Source of the DNA: Lota lota
Lineage: Eukaryota; Chordata; Actinopteri; Gadiformes; Lotidae
Length of the DNA: 64,000 nucleotides
Direction of reading: 5' to 3'
Assembly: GCA_026745465.1 (NCBI GenBank)
Contig: JACYXH010000278.1
Span: forward strand, 1,624,720 to 1,688,719
In this document: positions 10,994-20,962 of the stretch, in pieces
How positions within the stretch are numbered: position 1 is the stretch's first letter
Layout: each line of letters starts with the position of its first letter
The notes under the pieces: generated by a model
Database searches by the model: none
Seen by the model: only the letters and a program-made list of their open reading frames with translations
What the model was told of the DNA's origin: nothing
Made by a program: the position numbers and the translations under genes

Positions 10994-11934
10994 TTGCCTT
11001 CTGGTAGAATGGCAGTGTTTAACTTAGAGGTGTTTGTTGCACATCCTACTTTAAGTCAGGTTGATGGCTGTAGGAAGGATGATTTGTGTTTGATTGTCGA
11101 TTATTACGGTATTTCTGTTTCACGGTCGCTTATTAAAAAAAATCTGAAGGCTGTCCTTTTAAGAGGACTGGTAGAAAAGGGAATTCTTGCCTCACAGGTT
11201 TTGGAGGAGTCTCCTGGTGTGGTGGCCGGGGCTACTGCAGCGGTATCCCCGGGTGAGAGTCAGGAAGGAGCGACTGCGCCACAGCCTGGTGGTTTTACTC
11301 CACGTGGAGAGGGTAGTGAGGAAGAGGTAAAACCTTACACGATGCCACGGTTTGAGCCACTCTCTATAGAGACAACTTCTGGTTCTGTGGGAGGTGCCCG
11401 ATTGAAGATGCGTGTAGCTCGTCTTCAGCAGGAGATGCAGGAAAGAAAGGAGGAGCGAGAGTTTCAACTCAGGAGGGAATTAGAGTTGAAAAAGTTGGAG
11501 ATAGAGTCAGAGTTGAGAGACAGAGGCAGAGTTGAGAAAGACGGAGTCAGAGACACGGAAGGAGTTTGAGTTGAAAAAATTGGAGGCAGACACAGCTATC
11601 AGGATGCGTCAGTTAGAGTTGCAGAGGAGTGAAGTCGACGCTAGGACATCGGCGATGGCCTCTAGCTCTGGTGGACGGTCACCGTCAGGTTCTGATAATG
11701 CCTTTGATGTACGAAAGAATGTTGCAATGGTCCCTATTTTTCAAGAGACTGACATTGAGTCCTACTTTGGTGCATTCGAGCGCATTGCCGTCGCTTTGCA
11801 TTGGCCAAAGGATGTGTGGGCTATACTTTTGCAGTGCAAGTTAACTGGTAAGGCTCAGGAAGCGTGTATTTCTCTCTCTACTGAAGATAGTCTAGTATAT
11901 GAGAAAGTAAAAAGCGCTATTCTTCGGGCGTATG
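10994..11934 (+). pseudogene. gag-like region of the Gmr1-like element
   Basis: The gag-like region. An N-terminal part (VFVAHPTLSQVDGCRKDDL) is followed by a very charged Arg/Glu/Leu-rich coiled-coil stretch (about 11395-11625). Next is a capsid-like block with FQETDIESYFGAFERIA and WAILLQCKLTGKAQEA, which resembles the SCAN/gypsy capsid fold. The second gypsy element is inserted at 11935, and capsid-like sequence continues after it at 14890. The region is broken and treated as a fossil. The start at 10994 is the first long frame after the leader and is uncertain; an ATG at 11009 is the likelier initiator. Confidence 0.7.
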
Positions 11935-12519
11935 TGTTATGTGACCCTCTCCGTTTCTGTCAAACTCCACCATCTAGTGGCAGCCGGTGCCACTACACCA
12001 TGTGCTCTTTGTTTACTTTCCCGTCAATTAGCCACCACGTGCACTCCCTCTGTCTACCCACACCTGCAGCTCATCACTAATCACCCGCCTCAGTATTTAA
12101 GCACTGGCTCCCCACAGAGCCAGTGCTAGTTCGTGTGTTTTACCTCCCATGGTAACTTCGTCCTCGCCATCTTCGTTCGTTCGTTCGTTCGTTCGTTCCT
12201 GTTACGGGTTCCGCTCCCGTTCCTGTTCATGTCTCGGTTTCTGCTCCCGCTCCCCGTTCCTGTTCCTAGTTCCTGCCTTCCTCGTTGCCGAACCTCGCCT
12301 GCCCGCCTGCCCGACCACCCGCCTGACTACGTCTCTCTGCCTGCCTGACTCCCCGCCTGCCTACTGCCTGCTGGACTACCCGCCTGCCTTGCCCTTGCCT
12401 GTACCTTGGACTAAATAAACCTTTTTTCAACCCTCACCCTGTTGGTTTTCCGTGTCTTGCGTTTGGGTCCTAGTTCCGTAACCGTAACAGTACGAACTAG
12501 CCAGTTGGACCCAGCAGAC

Positions 12520-14259
12520 ATGGATTCCTTACGCCAGATTTATTCCCGCCTGGGAATATCCATTGACTTACCAGGCTCTAACGAACAGCTTCTGCGGGAG
12601 ATGTCGGATATCCTCCAGAGGCTTGAGCGCAAACATCGCTCGTCCCCGGTTTCTCTCTCTCCCTTCCCCGCTTCTCCGCTGCCTTCCTCACCTCGGTCCT
12701 TTTCCCTCCCGGTGTCAGCCCCCACTGCAGCCGCAGTCTCGTGGCCACCAACTCCCGCTGCAACTGCAGCCTCGTGGTCACCAACACCCGCTGCAGCCGC
12801 AGTCTCGTGGCCACCAGCGCCGCTGCAACTGCGGTCACCTGTCTCCAAGCCCCAGCGAACTCCTGGCCGCAAGCGCCGGCTACCGGTTCAGCTGGACTCC
12901 CCCGCGAAAAGGCCCAAGTCCCAGCTGTCTCCTGGCCCTGAGCCCCAGCGCCAGCAGCAGCTTCCTCCTGGCCCTGAGCCCCAGCCCCAGTTGTCTCCTA
13001 GTCCCAAGCCCCAGCTGTATCCTGGCACTGAGCCCCAGCGCCAGCAGCAGTTCCCTTCTGGCCCTGAGCCCCAGAGCCAGCCCCAGTTGCCTCCTAGTCC
13101 CAAGCCCCAGCTTTATCCTGGCCCTGAGCCCCAGCGCCAACAGCTGTTGCCTCCTGGTCTGAAGCCCCAGCTGCCTCCTGGTCCTGAACCCCAGCGCCAG
13201 CAGCAGTTGTCTCCTGGTCCCGAGTCCAAGCCCCAGTTGTCTCCTGGTCCCGAGTCCAAGCCCCAGTTGTCTCCTGGTCCCGAGTCCAAGCCCCAGTTGT
13301 CTCCTGGTCCCGAGTCCAAGCCCCAGTTGTCTCCTGGTCCCGAGTCCAAGACCCAGTTGTCTCCTGGTCCCGAGTCCAAGACCCAGTTGTCTCCTGGTCC
13401 CGAGTCCAAGCCCCAGTGGTCTCCTGGTCCCGAGTCCAAGCCCCAGTTGTCTCCTGGTCCCGAGTCCAAGCCCCAGTTGTCTCCTGGTCTCAAGCCCCAG
13501 CTGTATCCTGAGCCCCAGCGCCAGCAGCAGTTCCCTCCTGGCCCTGAGCCCCAGCGCCAGCCCCAGTTGCCTCCTAGTCCCAAGCCCCAGCTGTATCCTG
13601 GCCCTGAGCCCCAGCGCCAACAGCTGTTGCCTCCTGGTCCGAAGCCCCAGCTGCCTCCTGGTCCTGAACCCCAGCGCCAGCAGCAGTTGTCTCCTGGTCC
13701 CGAGTCCAAGCCCCAGTTGTCTCCTGGTCCCGAGTCCAAGCCCCAGTTGTCTCCTGGTCCCGAGTCCAAGCCCCAGTTGTCTCCAGGTCCCGAGTTCCAG
13801 CCCCAGTGTCCTCCTGAGCCTCAGCAGCAGTTCCCTTCTGGCCCTGCGCCCCAGCGCCAGCAGCAGTTGCCTCCTGACCCTGAGCCCCAGCCTCAGCAGC
13901 AGTTGCCCGCTGGGTCCAAGCCCCAACGGCCTCCTGGCCGCAAGTGTCGGCTACCGGTCCCACAGTTCTCCGCCGGGAAAAGGCCCCGGTCCCCTAGTCA
14001 GCTGTCTCCTCCCTTCCCAGCGCCGGCTCCTCCCCGGGTGATTGACAGCATCCCGGCGTTCTCGGCCAGACGCCTCCTGGATGTGCGTCGTCGCGGCCGA
14101 CGAAACCAGTCTCCAGTAGGCTGGGAGGGCTACGGTCCTGGGGAGCAAGCCTGTTTATTTTTATTTTTTTTGGAGTCGCTTCCTGGACCCCTCCTTAACC
14201 CGGGATTCCCACCGCCAGCACCCTCCCCTGTCATGCGTACGCCTGGAGGCGTCCGTTGA
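12520..14259 (+). CDS. Pro/Gln-rich repeat protein with C-terminal chromodomain-like end
   Basis: An open frame of 579 residues inside the non-autonomous element. The ATG at 12520 is the one matched in the second copy (ATGGATTCC). Residues 1-45 (MDSLRQIYSRLGIS...LQRLERKH) look like the N-terminus of a gypsy gag. Then comes a low-complexity region rich in Pro, Ser, Gln and Ala, with about 14 copies of a 10-residue unit of the type [10 protein letters not shown]. The C-terminus ([20 protein letters not shown] then [10 protein letters not shown]) matches the chromodomain at the end of chromovirus integrase. The function is unknown. A chromodomain could tether the product to chromatin, but that is inference. 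It may simply be the remains of gag and integrase ends joined by repeat expansion. Confidence 0.6.
   Translation: MDSLRQIYSRLGISIDLPGSNEQLLREMSDILQRLERKHRSSPVSLSPFPASPLPSSPRSFSLPVSAPTAAAVSWPPTPAATAASWSPTPAAAAVSWPPAPLQLRSPVSKPQRTPGRKRRLPVQLDSPAKRPKSQLSPGPEPQRQQQLPPGPEPQPQLSPSPKPQLYPGTEPQRQQQFPSGPEPQSQPQLPPSPKPQLYPGPEPQRQQLLPPGLKPQLPPGPEPQRQQQLSPGPESKPQLSPGPESKPQLSPGPESKPQLSPGPESKPQLSPGPESKTQLSPGPESKTQLSPGPESKPQWSPGPESKPQLSPGPESKPQLSPGLKPQLYPEPQRQQQFPPGPEPQRQPQLPPSPKPQLYPGPEPQRQQLLPPGPKPQLPPGPEPQRQQQLSPGPESKPQLSPGPESKPQLSPGPESKPQLSPGPEFQPQCPPEPQQQFPSGPAPQRQQQLPPDPEPQPQQQLPAGSKPQRPPGRKCRLPVPQFSAGKRPRSPSQLSPPFPAPAPPRVIDSIPAFSARRLLDVRRRGRRNQSPVGWEGYGPGEQACLFLFFLESLPGPLLNPGFPPPAPSPVMRTPGGVR
13207..13806 (+). 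repeat. 30-bp minisatellite inside the non-autonomous element
   Basis: The unit, ttgtctcctggtcccgagtc followed by caagccccag, is repeated head to tail. There are about ten units at 13207-13500 and four at 13687-13806. Between them is a related, less regular 24-30 bp Pro/Gln repeat. The period is a multiple of three, so the frame stays open through copy-number change. Confidence 0.95.
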
Positions 14260-15099
14260 GGGGGGGGGGGTACTGTTATGTGACCCTCTCCGTTTCTGTC
14301 AAACTCCACCATCTAGTGGCAGCCGGTGCCACTACACCATGTGCTCTTTGTTTACTTTCCCGTCAATTAGCCACCACGTGCACTCCCTCTGTCTACCCAC
14401 ACCTGCAGCTCATCACTAATCACCCGCCTCAGTATTTAAGCACTGGCTCCCCACAGAGCCAGTGCTAGTTCGTGTGTTGTTTTACCTCCCATGGTAACTT
14501 CGTCCTCGCCATCTTCGTTCGTTCGTTCGTTCGTTCGTTCCTGTTACGGGTTCCGCTCCCGTTCCTGTCCCTATTACGGGTTCCGCTCCCATTCCTGTCC
14601 CTATTACGGGTTCCGCTCCCGTTCCTGTTCCTGTCTCGGTTTCTGCTCCCGCTCCCCGTTCCTGTTCCTAGTTCCTGCCTTCCTCGTTGCCGAACCTCGC
14701 CTGCCCGACCACCCGCCTGACTACGTCTCTCTGCCTGCCTGACTCCCCGCCTGCCTACTGCCTGCTGGACTACCCGCCTGCCTTGCCCTTGCCCTTGCCT
14801 GTACCTTGGACTAAATAAACCTTTTTTCAACCCGCACCCTGTTGGTTTTCCGTGTCTTGCGTTTGGGTCCTAGTTCCGTAACCGTAACAGTATGAGCTAG
14901 TACCAGAGGCTTACAGACAGCGTTTTCGAAGTCTTAGAAAGACGACGACTCAGAATTACATTGACTTTGCTAGGGAGAAAGAGATCCTCTTTGACCGATG
15001 GTGTGCATCATGTAAGGCAAAGGATTATGTTTTACTGCGTGAGCTGATGTTGGTGGAGGAGTTTAAAAACTGTGTGACTGAGCGTATAGTGATCTATCT

Positions 15100-16072
15100 G
15101 AATGAGCCTTTCGCACGGGTAATTGTGGATTGCGTTGGCCCTCTGCCCAAGACGAAGTCTGGTAATCAGTTCTTGCTAACTGTGATGTGTGTTACCACTC
15201 ATTTTCCTGAGGCAATCCCCTTGCGGAAAATCACAGCGCCAACCATTACAAAAGCGCTGACTAAGTTCTTTACTACCTTTGGTTTACCCAAAGTGGTTCA
15301 AACGGATCAAGGAACTAATTTCCTCTCCAAAACCTTCAAACAGACTTTGCAGTCCTTAGGTATATCCCATTCAGTGTCTAGTGCGTATCATCCAGAGTCA
15401 CAGGGTGCACTTGAGCGGTGGCATCAGACTTTGAAGTCAATGTTACGGAAGTACTGTCACGATACAGAGAAGGATTGGGATGAGGGGCTTCCCTTTGTTC
15501 TCTTTGCTATTCGTGACGCTACCCAGGAGTCTCTCGGGTTCAGCCCAGCTGAACTGGTGTTTGGTCATAATGTGCGTGGTCCACTTAAAGTGTTGAAGGA
15601 GCGGTTTATGTCAAATTCCACTCAAGAGACTAATGTATTAGATTTTGTCTCCAAGTGTAGGGAACTTCTGCATCGTGCCTCCTTGTTGGCTAAAGAGGCA
15701 CTCTCCTCTTCCCAGGAGAGTATGAAAACACGGTTTGACAGGAAAGCGGTTGAACGACAGTTTCGGCCAGGCGATCAAGTTCTGGTACTACTACCCTTGC
15801 CTGGATCTGCTCTTACAGCTCGTTTCTCAGGTCCGTATGTGGTGGAGAGTAAGGTGTCGACCACCGATTACATCATCCACACCCCTGAGCGCAGACGAAA
15901 AACACGGCTATGCCATATCAACATGCTTCAGCCTTATCATTCCAGAGAGGCTGTACCAGTAAAGCAGAAGGTAATCTTGGATACTGTTGCTCCTGAAGCA
16001 ATTTCTGCTTCGTTGGTTTGTGTGGAAACTGTGTCTGATGATGGTTTGGCTACAATTGCCAACGGCTACTGA
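15100..16072 (+). CDS. integrase of the Gmr1-like element (fossil)
   Basis: The integrase core would insert the element's cDNA. Visible motifs are VDCVGPLPK with the first catalytic Asp, VQTDQGTNF with the second, and HPESQGALERWHQ with the catalytic Glu. A GPY/F-like C-terminal module follows (FRPGDQVLVLLPLPG... FSGPYVVE... RLCHINMLQPYH). It lies upstream of the reverse transcriptase, the reverse of ordinary Ty3/gypsy order. The frame is open for more than 300 codons, but the element as a whole is broken. Confidence 0.85.
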
Positions 16073-16080
16073 ATTCAGAG

Positions 16081-17487
16081 TTGATGTCTGAAATAGGAAC
16101 ACATCTATCCTATCTTCCCGATTGTCAGCAGAAAGATGTAATCCATTTGCTGCACTCCTGTCCTACTCTATTCCATGATGTGCCATCATGCACCACTGTG
16201 TTACATCACGATGTCGATGTTGGTACTGCAGCCCCTATCAAGCAGCATGCTTACCGTTGTCCTATGGCAAAAAGGGAGATCATGAGGAAAGAGGCAGAGT
16301 ATTTGTTAGAAAATGGTTTAGCTAAGCCCAGTCGCAGCCCCTGGAGCTCACCATGTTTGTTGGCTCCTAAATCTGACGGCACATCTCGTTTTTGTATGGA
16401 TTTCCGCCGTGTCAATGCAGTTACTGTACCAGATTCCTTCCCACTGCCTAGGATGGAAGATTGTATAGACAGCATTGGCCCAGCGGTGTTCATTACGAAA
16501 TTAGATCTGTTAAAGGGATATTGGCAGGTTCCTTTAACCTCGCGGGCTTCGGATATTTCAGCTTTTGTAACACCTGACCATTTCCTACAGTACACAGTAA
16601 TGGCCTTTGGCATGAGAAATGCACCCGCTACTTTTCAGCGGTTGATGCACCTAGTGTTGGGGGATGTTCCCTGTTGCAAGGTGTATCTTGATGATGTGGT
16701 GGTGTACTCTGACACCTGGGCTGACCATTTAGCCAGCTTGAACGTGGTGTTCCAGCGGCTCGTGGAGGCATCTTTGACACTAAACCTTGCCAAGTGTGAA
16801 TTTGGTAAGGCTACCATCACATACCTGGGGAAACAGGTAGGTCATGGACAGGTCCGTCCAGTGGATGCTAAAGTCACTGCCGTGTTGTCCTATCCGGTTC
16901 CTACGACCCGACGTGAGCTTCGTAGATTTTTGGGTATGACTGGGTACTACCGTTGTTTTTGTAGGAATTTCTCTGTCGTGGTTGCACCTCTCACTAAGTT
17001 GTGTAGCCCTGCTGTGCCTTTTGCATGGAATGACGAGTGTCAACATGCCTTCACTGCTGCAAAGTCTCTTCTCTGTAGCGCCCCTGTCCTGGCTGCGCCT
17101 AACTTCTCTCTTCCGTTCAAGTTAGAGGTTGATGCCAGTGCTTCTGGAGCCGGTGCAGTGCTACTGCAGGATGGAGAGGGAGAGGTATGCCATCCTGTAT
17201 GCTACTTCTCAGTTAAGTTCAAACGACATCAGCTGAACTACTCCACCATAGAGAAGGAGACCTTGGCAATGCTACTTGCGTTGCAGCATTTCGAGGTGTA
17301 TGTTGGTTCCAGTTCCTCGCCAGTGATTGTGTACACTGACCATAACCCTCTCGTGTTCTTAGCCCAGATGTACAACCATAACCAGAGGTTAATGCGTTGG
17401 GCTTTGTTAGTGCAGGGTTACCACCTAGAGATCCGGCACAAGAAGGGGACGGACAACATTGTGGCGGACGCACTGTCCCGTGGGTAA
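16081..17487 (+). CDS. reverse transcriptase and RNase H of the Gmr1-like element (fossil)
   Basis: A polymerase region of 468 codons. RT motifs: SPWSSPCLLAPKSDGTSRFC, FITKLDLLKGYWQVPL, AFGMRNAPATFQRLM and CKVYLDDVVVYS (YLDD catalytic site). RNase H follows with FKLEVDASASGAGAVL, YSTIEKETLAML and YTDHNPLVF, ending in the GTDNIVADALSRG motif. The frame starts just after the integrase region, in the order IN, RT, RH. The 3' LTR follows about 170 bp downstream. It looks open, but it belongs to an element that is broken elsewhere. Confidence 0.88.
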   Translation: MMSEIGTHLSYLPDCQQKDVIHLLHSCPTLFHDVPSCTTVLHHDVDVGTAAPIKQHAYRCPMAKREIMRKEAEYLLENGLAKPSRSPWSSPCLLAPKSDGTSRFCMDFRRVNAVTVPDSFPLPRMEDCIDSIGPAVFITKLDLLKGYWQVPLTSRASDISAFVTPDHFLQYTVMAFGMRNAPATFQRLMHLVLGDVPCCKVYLDDVVVYSDTWADHLASLNVVFQRLVEASLTLNLAKCEFGKATITYLGKQVGHGQVRPVDAKVTAVLSYPVPTTRRELRRFLGMTGYYRCFCRNFSVVVAPLTKLCSPAVPFAWNDECQHAFTAAKSLLCSAPVLAAPNFSLPFKLEVDASASGAGAVLLQDGEGEVCHPVCYFSVKFKRHQLNYSTIEKETLAMLLALQHFEVYVGSSSSPVIVYTDHNPLVFLAQMYNHNQRLMRWALLVQGYHLEIRHKKGTDNIVADALSRG

Positions 17488-17660
17488 GGTGGTCTGACTG
17501 CAGGTTACCGATTCGTACATTTTTAGCACCAGATGTACAGGTAACAGACCATCTTATGTGACGGTGGGGAAGTGAGTGTGCGACTTCCCCTGTGATGTGA
17601 CAGTTAGAGTAGTGGTTGCTCTAATGTTGCAAACTACCCGTTTGCTCTTATGGGGGGGAG

Positions 17661-18113
17661 TGTTACGGACGTAGTGTGTTTTTGTGTGACTAACTGTGTT
17701 CTCTCCCCAGCCTACTGTTTGTCCCTCCTCCTTCAGCACTCAAGCAATCAGGCAAATGGAGTGCACCTGCTCAGAATAGGGCTATATAAGCTGGGAGCGG
17801 ACCAGAGCACGGGAGCCAGTGGGCCATTCTGCAGATAACGTGCTGCATGTGTGGGAACTAGTTGATGAAGTGTTGTTTCTTATCTCGTTGAACTGGTAGA
17901 GTGAGCTATTTTGGTTAATTAGTGTTTAGTTGTAGTTTTGTTGACCAGTAGTTGTTTCCCTTTGTGTTTTCCCCTTTTGGGAAAGTGGTTTTTCGTTACC
18001 TTAATAAACCTTTTTGTTAACCTTTACCTCTGTCTGAGACTCCTCCTTGTCCCCCGGAAAAATATTCTTTGTTACTCCCAAAATACCCCTGGATACCAAT
18101 TGGGGTCGTAACA
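17661..18113 (+). repeat. 3' LTR of the Gmr1-like element
   Basis: 453 bp, TG...CA ends, preceded by the purine tract ATGGGGGGGAG (17650-17660). It holds a TATA-like word near 17783 and AATAAA near 18004. It is followed directly by the CCTGG target duplication. Confidence 0.93.
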
Positions 18114-18152
18114 CCTGGCAAAACCTAAAATGTCAACAAACAAAAAAAGATA

Positions 18153-18602
18153 AACAGAACACATGTACTTGACTAAAGGTATCATTAACATTTCCCATTA
18201 AATTATCTAAAAATGACTAGACCTGTTATATATTGTTTATGTTGTGTACTTGCTTTAACCCAATTGTTTACAATAATGTTCAAACCCAAAGAAATCTTAC
18301 GTTTTATTCATGTAAAGGTCCAGTACATTTGGATGCATGTCAACGGAGTCATATGCCCTTTACCCCCTAACTTCCGGGAAAACACGCAAAAACAATAATC
18401 CAGTAGATATATTTCAATAGTGATCTAGCTATTCAAACAATTGGCTCACTCCAGCCACTAAACTAACGCAGTGTTTCCAACAAATTCTTACGTTTATCTG
18501 TCCTAGAGAAAGACGCCATCCGCAATGGTGATTCCCATACCTTTATTTATTTTTTACTGTGTAAAATATTTTGTGGCCTAAATGGGAATTGGTGATAACT
18601 CA
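18153..18602 (+). repeat. dispersed repeat in the copy A 3' flank, shared with copy B flank
   Basis: It starts cagaacacatgtacttga and runs through aaatgactagacctgttata, cccaattgttta and taaaggtccagtacatttgg. It matches 47983-48457 downstream of IFI44-like copy B throughout, and matches 19606-19868 in part. Its place relative to the last exon is the same in both copies once the Gmr1-like insertion is removed. It was therefore probably carried along in the tandem duplication. Similar sequence in a third place shows that it is also a dispersed repeat, of unknown class. Confidence 0.75.
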
Positions 18603-19605
18603 TTTCCTCATTATTACCATGTAATAGGTGTGTAATAGGTTATTACCATATAACACATTAATAGATGCCTGACAACGCCACCCTCACAAGTGGGAGTGAG
18701 GGATCCCCGAAACAGGTATGGGTCCAGAGTAGGACCTGGAGGCGGATGTAATAACGCACATTCACACCCTCGCACATGCTATGAAGCGTCTCATCAACAT
18801 CACAGTTTTTATCTTGGATTATTGTAGGGAACATGCAATAATGTGATAATACTTTATTTACACAGTATCTAATGTTAACACAGGGAGGGCACAGTAGCCT
18901 GCCTACCTGGGGCATGCAACCAACACAACCATCAAATCTTGGATAAGAGGAAAATAAATCAAACTTAGGATGTATCAAATCAAATCCACAATAACACTTA
19001 ACGTAAAAAGAACAAAACACAAAGGCCCAAAACCTACTGAACAATAAGCCTGCCTGACGCTGTCCTGCATTGCCCAAATGACAATGCTTGCTGGGCTCTT
19101 AACAATATCAAAGTTAGCCAAGGATAATAATGTGCCACAAGTAAAATACGGGAAAAAACAGTGGCATATGAATTAGTTTCTTCCTGTTGTAGAATATACA
19201 AATAAAGTTAAACAGATTTTATGTAATTTATAAATCAACCAAGGTCAACTTGAATGCAATGGTTAAATTGAATGCAATTATGGTAAACTAATAAATGTTT
19301 ATTGTTTTACAGCTGCCCAGAATCGCTGTCCTACAAACACTCAAACAGGACATGAAAGATCCAAGCTTCCTGTGGGTAATATATTTAAATACAACATAAT
19401 TTAATAAAGGAAATATCAATATATTAAAATACAGCATTATAGCAAATATTAAAATCACAATTCCAGGTACTACCATTTGTTATTTATGCTCAGGCTATCA
19501 GTTCAACAAACACCCAAATCAGGCTTGATGCAAAATAAAATGTTGTGACGTGGAAACTTAAACTATAGCCAGAGCCATTTAGAGACCAGCAACAGCAGTA
19601 GCATG
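18603..19605. other. unassigned; possible minus-strand LTR-like stretch
   Basis: On the minus strand, 19077-18658 carries an open frame of 139 codons with no recognisable domain, a possible AATAAA (about 18855-18860) and a run ending ...ggcgttgtcaggca. This looks like the R-U5 part of an LTR but has no proven partner or target duplication. At 19313-19374 a 21-codon open segment starts after ttgttttacag and ends before gtaata, so it looks like an isolated exon; its peptide (LPRIAVLQTLKQDMKDPSFL) is not recognised. Nothing else is supported. Confidence 0.3.
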
Positions 19606-20190
19606 ACAATGTTAAAGGCCCAATATGTAAGATTTCGGCATTAAAATATATAAAAGCAACTAGACCTATGTTGTATATTTTTCTTTTCTTGTGTACTTAC
19701 TTTATCCCAAATGTTTCCAACCATTGCTAAGCTCAGGGAAATCTATACTTTTAAAATGGAAACGTCCCGGGCAATTTTGTCGAGTATTAACGGCATCATT
19801 TCCGTTAATACATCACAAGTGAGGAAGGAAGTCGGCTAACTAGATAGCATCCACTCTGTTGTTTTTTTCATTCATTTTGTTTTTATTGCTAAGTCATGAT
19901 GGAACACGATTATTCAGTCCAGTTTGCCGTGATTTCTGTTGCCGAAGCTGTCCATGTAAAGCGCAAACATACGGGTGAATCTAATGACCCAAGAAGATTA
20001 TCTGACAAGAGAGAGAGCCTACGAGAGTAAATATTGGTGCGGCATTCCCAAGATGGAGAGCTTCGCGAGGAGCAAGGACTATAGAGAAACGCCAATCTCG
20101 CATGTGTTCTACCAGACAGGTAAGCACCATTTGGCTCGCGTGATCGGAATAATAGTACTAACAGTAATAATAGCATGCTTTATATTATTT
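19606..20190 (+). repeat. third copy of the dispersed repeat, with a short open frame
   Basis: The first 260 bp (ggcattaaaatatataaaag... tgtacttactttatccca) match the repeats at 18153 and 47983. It continues into a short frame, 19899-20030 (43 codons, MEHDYSVQFAVISVAEAVHV then a basic KRKHTG stretch), ending in TAA. The short peptide resembles fragments often seen in fish repeat-derived predictions, but I cannot name a family. It is probably a transposon remnant and not a gene. Confidence 0.5.
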
Positions 20191-20786
20191 TGATGATACT
20201 GTTGGAAAATAGTAACTATCCTCAATGTTAATAGTGTAACAGTATTATATGACAGCACAATTCAGTTAGTCATAATAACGATAATCCTCGTGTTTTTATG
20301 AATTACAACGAATAACGTATTTGTATGACTCGCAATTTTTTGAAGAGTTTCACCTCACTACCGTTAAATAAAGTATAACGTCCCTTTGTAATATGTAGCA
20401 GGTACAAATAGTTGCTGGCCCTTTTAAGAGTGGAGCTGAGGTGAACGCGCAGGAGGGGGGTGCTGGAGGAGAGTGAGAGTCTGAGAGAGAGGAACGAGCC
20501 GCTAGGACCGAACGGTAGCGGTGTGGAGCTGCACTGCGCTAAAGTCATACTTTAAGAGTTATCAAGTGGTCATATAACGTGTCTTAAAGTCCGTAACGCG
20601 GTTACGTTTAGGTCTCCCGCTTACGTTGCTTGTGTGAGCAACAACACCGAGCTCCAGTGAACCAACGGGAGTGTTAGCTTTAGTTTCTAACCGAGCTGCA
20701 AAGCGACGCACAGACACAGACTAGCTACACGGAGGGGGACAGCTGGAAGAGCACTCAAGTGTGAGTCTAGTGCTGGTGTTCATATC
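20191..20786. other. CpG-containing unassigned sequence
   Basis: No long coding frame with recognisable similarity. From about 20410 the sequence is richer in CG dinucleotides than its neighbours (for example gtaacgcggttacg). It could be a promoter or first exon, or the flank of an older element. It is interrupted by the hAT element at 20795. Nothing firmer is seen. Confidence 0.3.
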
Positions 20787-20870
20787 GTCTAGGTCAGTGG
20801 TTCCCAACCTCTTTTCCTTTGCGCCCCCCCTACTTATGTCTAAGAAACGCTGAGCCCCCCCAACTGCCGG

Positions 20871-20959
<89 letters not shown>
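20871..20959. repeat. (CA)n microsatellite
   Basis: About 44 uninterrupted CA units inside the left part of the hAT element. Confidence 0.97.

Positions 20960-20962
<3 letters not shown>

Larger units (their letters stand above)
11935..14889 (+). mobile_element. non-autonomous chromodomain Ty3/gypsy element, copy 1 (nested)
   Basis: LTRs at 11935-12489 and 14274-14889 both start TGTTATGTGACC and end GTAACCGTAACA. The target duplication is GTATG (11930-11934 and 14890-14894). Both LTRs have a (CGTT)n run and an AATAAA near their ends; the downstream LTR has extra short tandem units. The inside holds one long frame (12520-14259) and no protease, RT or integrase core. A G-rich tract precedes the 3' LTR. 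The near-identity of the LTRs argues for a recent insertion by enzymes supplied in trans. It sits in the gag of the Gmr1-like element, so it is younger than that element. The same family recurs at 55673-58184, and its LTR type recurs as a solo LTR at 52640-53238. Confidence 0.88.
4782..18113 (+). mobile_element. Gmr1-like Ty3/gypsy LTR retrotransposon (fossil, with nested insertions)
   Basis: LTRs are 4782-4938 plus 10144-10439 (split by a LINE) and 17661-18113. Each totals 453 bp, starts TGTTACGG, ends CGTAACA, and the two differ at only a handful of sites. The target duplication is CCTGG (4777-4781 and 18114-18118). A tRNA-Pro-type primer-binding site follows the 5' LTR, and a purine tract precedes the 3' LTR. 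Order of parts: gag-like region, integrase, then reverse transcriptase and RNase H. Integrase before RT is the arrangement known for the Gmr1 clade of deuterostome Ty3/gypsy elements. The copy is broken by two nested insertions (LINE 4939-10129; chromodomain gypsy 11935-14889) plus a few other breaks. High LTR similarity suggests a young insertion, later than the IFI44-like duplication. Confidence 0.9.

Noticed and set aside
12880-13926. Long open frames on the minus strand through the 30-bp repeats (LGLGTRRQ-type and [10 protein letters not shown]-type repeats)
   Set aside because: The repeat period is a multiple of three and the unit lacks stops in several frames, so all frames stay open. 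No start, domain or matching N- and C-terminal parts support coding.
20721-20957. Poly Cys-Val frame
   Set aside because: A direct translation of the (CA)n microsatellite.
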